Position numbers and translations under genes: made by a program. Below the pieces are notes generated by a model that was given only the letters and a program-made list of their open reading frames with translations, was not told the DNA's origin and ran no database searches. From positions 23,907,421 through 23,971,420 of the forward strand of contig CAMZMU010000075.1 in the NCBI GenBank assembly GCA_947311845.1: 64,000 nt of DNA, given 5' to 3'. The stretch comes from Poa pratensis. Its lineage: Eukaryota > Streptophyta > Magnoliopsida > Poales > Poaceae. Shown one piece after another: positions 58,201-64,000 of the stretch. Positions within the stretch are counted from its first letter, which is position 1, and each line of letters opens with the position of its first letter.

Positions 58201-58939
58201 AGTAGTTGGAACACGCCACGTCAACAAATTATCACCGATGTCACGGTTTAGACCGGTTTACTGAAAATGAAGTTGAGTGCCCACCTGGTTTCTTCTTGTG
58301 AGTTCAGTAGCTAAAATACTCGTCTCGGAAGAGTTCCGTGAATAATTGCGCGTGTCACTCGATAATATTTACACGAAATTCCCTACATTTCAAATGATAG
58401 TCAATGCCTTTGTGTGGCACAAGTGAAAGGCGCGCCATGATTTCCCTTCGTTTCTACCATTGAAAAAAGAACAACTAATAACGAAGTCAAGATCACAAAA
58501 GTGGAGAGTTTGAAACTGAAGAGGAAACGGCAAATAATCGAGTCTAGAACACCATTTCAAACATGTGGCAAGATCCACGTACGCAGGGGAAAAGTGAACG
58601 AATCTCATCATTCTTTCTACCGCAGGCCGTACGTACGTGTGCATATATATTTCGTGTAAAGCCGGGCGTTGACCTTTGCCACTCACGGTCACGGGTCCGC
58701 ACTGCGCAGTGGAACATCCCAAGAGTCGTGCTAATCGCACGCGGCCAGTGTATAAAAAAAACTTCATGATCTGGGCATCCAAAACTCCGAATACTACACA
58801 CATCCCACAACGCCCCACGCACAGGAATTTTGACTCGGCTAAACTTTTTCGGTGCACTTGCATTTTGAAGCTAGCGCACGAACGCGCGGAATAAGCTATA
58901 GGTGCACTTGCAAAACCTGATCTGATGAGTGCAGATTTG
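55215..58939. other. Intergenic, no gene supported
   Basis: AT-rich except for 57480-58120, which is GC-richer with overlapping short frames on both strands and no recognisable domain, perhaps a worn gene fragment. A degenerate tandem repeat lies at 56196-56376. Confidence 0.4.
56196..56376 (+). repeat. Degenerate tandem repeat, four units of about 40-55 bp
   Basis: AATATTCCTTGTACGAAGAA plus GCTTTCACATTTATGGG recurs in changed form near 56196, 56250, 56290 and 56341. Confidence 0.65.
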
Positions 58940-59300
58940 GTGCTCCCGAGCTCCAGTGATCTCGTCCATTTAAAAAAAATGAAAACCATATTTAAAAGTT
59001 TCAAAAAATTCTGAAAACAATCATGCATGTTCCTACTGATATTTTCTACAAATGTGAAAAATCTCAATGCAAAATACTTTTCGATTTGAGCTACACAAAA
59101 AAGAGAAATGTGCAGATCTAAGTATAGTGAACAATATAAAATTTAAACTTTTGTCTGTAGCTCAAATGATAAAGTATTTTGCATTGATATTTTGTACGAT
59201 CATAGGACATATCAGTAGATTTTTTTTCATATTTTTTTGAAACATTTAAATGTCTTTCAATTTTTTGAAATGGGCAGGATCAGTAAACCTCGGGAGTATA
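58940..59300. mobile_element. MITE with CTCCCGAG termini
   Basis: CTCCCGAGCTCCAGTGATC at 58943 and ...GATCAGTAAACCTCGGGAG ending at 59296 are imperfect inverted repeats. Inside, CTCAATGCAAAATACTTT and its inverse AAAGTATTTTGCATTGA show that the arms pair far inward. Confidence 0.7.
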
Positions 59301-59516
59301 AATGACTTTCCGTGATCTGATACACTATTTTATCGAATCAAATGACATAACTGGCTTCTTTGTTTTGCGTGTACTCACACGCACTTGGAGCTCGCTAATC
59401 TTGACCCACAGTGTGTACGTACGTACACACTTGCTAAATGGCAAAATCATGTGACACGGGTCATTTTCCTCCCAGTTTGATTCCTATATAGGCTATAGCA
59501 ACTATTCCTTCACGTG

Positions 59517-59740
59517 TGTTCCGTGAGGTCGATCGTCCAGCCTCTGTAGTTCTGCAGGACGTGATCGACGACAGATTGACTTGGGGGCTGGCTGGGTGCC
59601 GCCACTTGCGAGATCGCGAGTAATCCCGCTTTGTTTCGGCACTTGCCAACCTTTTCTTTCCATGTACAGTTGGGTTCCTTGTAACTCGTTCCTTCTATCA
59701 ATAAAAATGCAGCTCTCCTGCGCTTTTCCAAAAAAAAAAA
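59517..59740 (+). mobile_element. 5'-truncated LINE tail with target-site duplication
   Basis: Contains a LINE-like 3' UTR ending in ATCAATAAAAATGCAGCTC and an A11 tail to 59740. TATTCCTTCACGTG (59503-59516) precedes it and TATTCCTTCCCGTG (59741-59754) follows, a 14-bp duplication with one mismatch. Confidence 0.8.
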
Positions 59741-59754
59741 TATTCCTTCCCGTG

Positions 59755-60694
59755 CTCATTTTCTAAGTCACGGCTTCTCCTGCAAAATTAAGTGACTATT
59801 TTTTCGAGCACTAGGGACCGTTAATTGTTTCTGGCTAAACCTATTCATAATCCATGAAATGAGTTAAAACTTGTGTCTCTGTTTTACATAATAGAAATTA
59901 AGCGACTAATTTCACATATTTCAATGCAAAATAGTCACCCCGCTTTACCACATAAAGCCAAGACAGTTCCCCATAAAGATTGTCTTGTATGTATTAGTTT
60001 TTGTTGTGCATACATATTTCACCAAAGTGCACCAAATGAACAAACAAATACTAAAAGTACATAGGAAATACTTTTCCATCTACATCATGTATGCCGTTTG
60101 GTAGCAGGTCCATGTAGTGAACGTACGTGCCGGCCTCTTTGATTTGCCAAATTAGCAGCCAATGCATGATAGTATTATAAATGGACTGTTTCACGTCAAT
60201 GCAACTAGCCGTCTCAGGCAGGACAAAGCAGTGCAGTTGTTGATCATACAAACAATTTCCTGGACAAGTATAAATACATCATTATGTGTCAAATGGTGGC
60301 TAGTCATTCTCATGATCGTTCAAAAATATAAATGCTTGCTACGCAGATGGTGTATTTCTAGCACGCTTTATAGCTCATCCCAACTCTTGCAGAAGTTCTA
60401 AAAGTAACTAGCCGAATTTTCAGACAAAACAACTCAACACTTGCAAGTTCCAAAAATGATTCTAGCAGCCAAAATTGGGCCGTTTATAATTGAGGTGAAC
60501 CACTCTAGCCCACATGTAATTAACAAGGAAAATCGCACAGCTATGGCGTACTAAAAAATGTTGCAGGTGTTAGGGAGAAAAGGCAACCAAACAAAGTTGG
60601 TAACCTCCCAACCTTTGCTTAGAACCCTAAAAATTAGACCATGCCATGATCTGTTAGATCTTTGTGGCAGGATATAATACTGTGTAAAGGTTGG
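59755..60694. other. Intergenic, no gene seen
   Basis: AT-rich, no recognisable ends or domains. Confidence 0.5.
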
Positions 60695-60868
60695 TGTAGA
60701 ATTATGAATTATGAGATTGACGGAATTGGTGGATGTATTATTGAGCCTCATGGGCGGACGAACCCTAGGTACGGGCGGCGCGGCCCCCGGCGGAGATCAT
60801 GGAGATCGACCTCCCCGGGGGCGGCGCGGTGCGGAAGCGCGGCGGCGGCTAGGTCAGAGGTCGTGCCG

Positions 60869-60879
60869 CTCTGATACCA
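60869..60879 (-). other. PBS for initiator tRNA-Met
   Basis: TGGTATCAGAG on the minus strand abuts the terminal CA of the LTR. This is the usual copia primer site, complementary to the 3' end of tRNA-iMet. Confidence 0.85.
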
Positions 60880-61056
60880 TGTAGAATTATGAATTATGAG
60901 ATTGACGGAATTGGTGGATGTATTATTGAGCCTCATGGGCGAGTATATATAGGAGTACAAACTTGGAGGGCAAGAAGCCTCTCCTAGAGATAAGGCAGGA
61001 GACGGATTACAAATCCTAAACTACCAAATATGTGTACACCGAATATATCTCTAACA
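60880..61056 (-). repeat. 177-bp LTR of the miniature element
   Basis: TG...CA ends (TGTTAG / TCTACA). Its last 64 bp reappear as 60695-60758 with no visible difference, so the element is young. Confidence 0.88.
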
Positions 61057-61774
61057 GTTGGAAAGCAAGAGAAGCACTAGGAGTAGATTACTTGCTGCAG
61101 GAATCCCTCTTGTCAGATTTGATTATACTTAATCAGGGCTTTGCACTGATCTTAATTGTACTTTCAGATTTCAAATCATAATTTAATCAAGGCAAGGCGC
61201 GCCTGGGTCATCAAGTGGTGCACTAAGCAACAAATGCACCTTTAATTGGGTCATGTGTACATGCCTGAGGGCCTTTTACTACTTTTTGATGCTCATGTTA
61301 GTGGTATAATGAACCATGAAGCGCGTGAGGCATTGAGTGCTAATCATAGGCGAAAGAGACTAACATTTGACAACTCGTACGGTAAACTAACACATGCAAA
61401 ATTCGAGATAATCTACGTGAAGCAATGGCTCTCACAAAGTATATTGCACATATCTAAAACAACTGGCATGGTCAGATTATACACTCACTCGTAGAGACCA
61501 CATATTGCTCAATTTCACCCAAATTTTGTGAACCTGAAATTTTTTAAGATATTCGACTAAGACCTCTTTAGATCGTAGAAATAGAAAACCCAAGAATCTA
61601 AAAGAAACACAAGTACCAAACAGGAAAGTGCAAAACACAATAATAGTAACAACAAGTGTAATGACTTGATCATTGTTTTTCCGAAAATGACTAGATCATT
61701 TAAATGCACCTTTTTTCTAAAATTATTTCGCATTAATAAAATTGACAACAACCTAAATTAGAGTAGGGATCTCT
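61057..61774. other. Intergenic, no gene seen
   Basis: Only chance ORFs such as 61246-61494; no recognised features. Confidence 0.5.
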
Positions 61775-62145
61775 GGCTCCCGAGCTCTACTATCCCCTTT
61801 GTTTTCAAAAAGTTTAAAATCATGTTTACAAGTTATTAAAAAAAATCTAGATGTACACAATGATGTATTAGTACAAACGTGGAAATTTTTTATCTTTAAC
61901 TTTTTATATCCCGAGCTACACAAAAAAATATATAAAAAATATGATCTGGTATAGTGAATAATGCATATTTTCAAAGTCGTAAATTTACCAGATTTTTTCT
62001 TTTTTATGTAGACCAGAATTCAAAATATTTAGCTTTGCGATTTTGTATTATTGTACGGTACATCGTTAATTGTCTTACACTTGTATATATGATTTATAAT
62101 TTTTTTTAAAAATAAAGGTTTCACTGGAACTGAGGAGCCAAAATT
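61775..62145. mobile_element. MITE with GGCTCC(C) termini
   Basis: CTGGCTCCCGAGCTC near 61774 faces GAGGAGCCAAAA near 62134 in inverted orientation. The AT-rich interior includes CCGAGCTACACAAAAAA, shared with the MITE at 58940 and loosely with the one at 40440. Confidence 0.6.
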
Positions 62146-64000
62146 ACGATCTATGCCAAGAAGGAGTTTGAATTTTATCCACAAGGGCAGTTGCATGGAG
62201 AAGATAGATACAATTTCTTTTTACATCTCATTTGTCGTTACTCACTTGTCACTGGTAATAGGAGTAGCATCGACCTTGTTTGAGCAAAGCGTGTGGAGAC
62301 GGACATGAGCGCACGGGAGGCAGGTTCGTACTAAAACGGGAGGGCGTTTCGTGTACGCTTCAACCAAAAAAAAAAAGCGCACGTACTCTACGCATGCCTG
62401 AAACTACTGTACCTGACTAGACTAGGCACAAGTGGATTCGTGCAAAAAAAAGACTAGTCACAAGTGGCACTGACGGGTGGGCCTTGGTGCTGCATATTTT
62501 GGGCTGCAATACAAAACGTATTTGCTGGTAGGTGACCTAGGATAGCTGCAGTAGCACTGCAAAAGGAAGGGAAGTGAAGTGAAGGCTGGAAGAAGAGTCT
62601 TGTGACGGACATGCTAGGTCGAAGCGTGAGAAGATCTTCCGGCCGGATTCACTGCCCGGGGCCTGGTGTGCCCATGCCGTGGTGGCCCACATGTAAGCCT
62701 CTGAGACTGACCCGGCAGGCCGAAGTTAAAGTCCACTAAGGCCACGTCATGATGTGAACTCAGGTTATCGCTCGCCTTTTTCTTGTCCTAGAGCCAGTGA
62801 TTCATGCATGGCCACCTCGACGAAATGCATGAAAGCGCTCGCTGTCGTGAAAATTTGAGGCTGTAAATTTATTCAGGTATAGTGATGTAATTCTGGGCTT
62901 GAATTTTTATACGGAGTATATGTCTGAACAGTGATCATGTGAAAAACGAAAATATAGGAAGAAACGGAAGGGGAATGAAAAGGAGGAGGGGAGCCGGAAA
63001 CGGTGTACTTTGACAGGAAAAAACAATTAAGAAGCAGAAGATAAGCATCAAGTCTCTTTGCACGTCATCCATCGCACACAAACGCAGCGCCATGCCCGTT
63101 TTCTCTGGCCGTTGCAACCCTGCTTTCAGGGCTACAACTGTACTGCATGCCCGACACAAGGAGTTCGTCAGATTATCATTATTTCCGTAATGATTTAAAA
63201 TGTTATACCACTAAGATGATACATATTATAATTCCTAAGAAAAGCTTGTTTTGAAGTGCTAATGGCCGTACTAACAATCACAGGTCACTTGTTCGAAAAA
63301 ACAAAGACAATCACCAAATGGCCAAAAACAGGAGCAAACACACTCGCCGACTGTCAAGGAGCACGACCGTCACGAGGGCACACGGAGTTGGCTGGTTAAA
63401 AAAGTGTTGGCCGGCTAATTAGTAGGATAAATTAGCTTACCAAAACGTCATATAACTAAAAGAATACCCCACGCATTACAGCGGTAATCTCTTTTAAAAA
63501 AATATTATGTAAATGAAATGGGTATAGCACGCATGAAATATTCAAGTGTTAAGATTCAGTTGATCGCAATAGTTAAGACACTAAATTTAATTCATGTGAA
63601 ATTGTTGAATATTAATTCAGTTGATCACAATAGTACTAAATATTAGTGATGCCGACAAATATATGGCTTATCCATGTTGGACCCGACTGTCAGTTGGTTG
63701 TCAACGATGATAAATGTGTCAATTAGACTGGATTGCAACGGGCTAGACGTGATGCGGTGAAGAGTGCAAAAGATCTGAAAAGCTGTTTATTGAAACCAGA
63801 TATGGGATGAGCATGGTGAAATCTGCAATTTCCTCAAGCTCACCATGCTAAAACAACGTGCGAGTGAAAAGATTCCACAATTTATCCACCACCATTTTTT
63901 CAGTCTGCAGCTCATCAGTCATCACCCTGAGCCAAAAAAAAAACTCCTCGTCGCCGAGACCTTTTTCTCTTCACCACATTTAACGCCACCACCCCACCTC
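62146..64000. other. Intergenic, no gene supported
   Basis: AT-rich. No domain, splice pattern or transposon end is recognised. The last ~100 bases become pyrimidine-rich (CACCACCCCACCTC), possibly the leader of a gene to the right of the window. Confidence 0.4.

Larger units (their letters stand above)
60695..61056 (-). mobile_element. Miniature copia-type LTR element, internally deleted
   Basis: Read on the minus strand: a 177-bp LTR (TGTTAGAGATATATTCGG...ATTCTACA), directly followed by the PBS, about 120 bp of GC-rich internal sequence and only the last 64 bp of the second LTR. GTTGG is duplicated on both sides (60690-60694 and 61057-61061), so both outer ends are original. It resembles TRIM-type elements or a deletion derivative of a copia element with short LTRs. 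No gag or pol is left. Confidence 0.88.

Noticed and set aside
58390..59067. 225-codon minus-strand frame
   Set aside because: No family resemblance, no gene-like codon use, and it overlaps the MITE at 58940-59300.
1..64000. CRISPR array, operons, bacterial or phage genes
   Set aside because: All coding evidence is eukaryotic with spliceosomal introns; the repeat arrays lack regular spacers.

Overview
The window is a piece of a large, repeat-rich grass nuclear genome, most likely a Triticeae species (wheat, Aegilops, rye or barley group). The evidence is intron-containing plant genes with GC-rich first exons, a Tat-lineage Ty3/gypsy element, an LTR that reads like the Triticeae Sabrina/WHAM type, and many Stowaway-like and other MITEs, Helitrons, a PIF/Harbinger element, a CACTA element and LINEs. 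The species call is inferred from repeat content only.

Layout. 1-11206: minus-strand Tat-type Ty3/gypsy element with decayed gag and pol, an intron-bearing antisense ORF downstream of pol, a PBS and one 490-bp LTR; the other LTR lies left of the window. 11207-15670: pieces of two further LTRs, a decayed LINE end and a MITE. 16005-20045: intact 14-exon gene for a peroxisomal acyl-activating enzyme (AAE17/18 type). 20416-26327: probable 5.9-kb Helitron holding RPA-like and Helitron-protein N-terminal exons, with a GC-rich TIR element nested in it. 27115-27333: small conserved hypothetical gene. 28938-31149: five-exon CPP1-like (DUF3353) chloroplast J-like membrane protein gene. 31855-34653: 5'-truncated, frame-broken LINE with poly(A). 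34733-38992: two separate tandem duplications, the second holding a 1150-bp Helitron in one copy only. 43020-46158: 14-exon nucleobase-ascorbate transporter (NAT6-like) gene with a one-base frameshift in exon 6 and a changed NAT-signature residue. 49379-54129: a short tandem duplication in which copy 1 carries a Mutator-like hairpin MITE and a PIF/Harbinger element with a Myb/SANT-like ORF, while copy 2 carries a CACTA element with a captured B3-domain gene. 54380-64000: gene-empty sequence with a short Helitron, MITEs, a LINE tail with target-site duplication and an internally deleted miniature copia-type LTR element.

The four host genes (AAE, small protein, CPP1-like, NAT6-like) all lie on the plus strand about 7-12 kb apart, each separated by transposon clusters. 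They have unrelated jobs (peroxisomal acyl activation, chloroplast biogenesis, nucleobase transport) and show no sign of forming a cluster. The most informative part is the transposon archaeology: two tandem duplications preserve paralogous empty sites for four insertions (Helitron, MITE, Harbinger, CACTA), so element ends, target-site duplications and relative order can be read directly from this one window.
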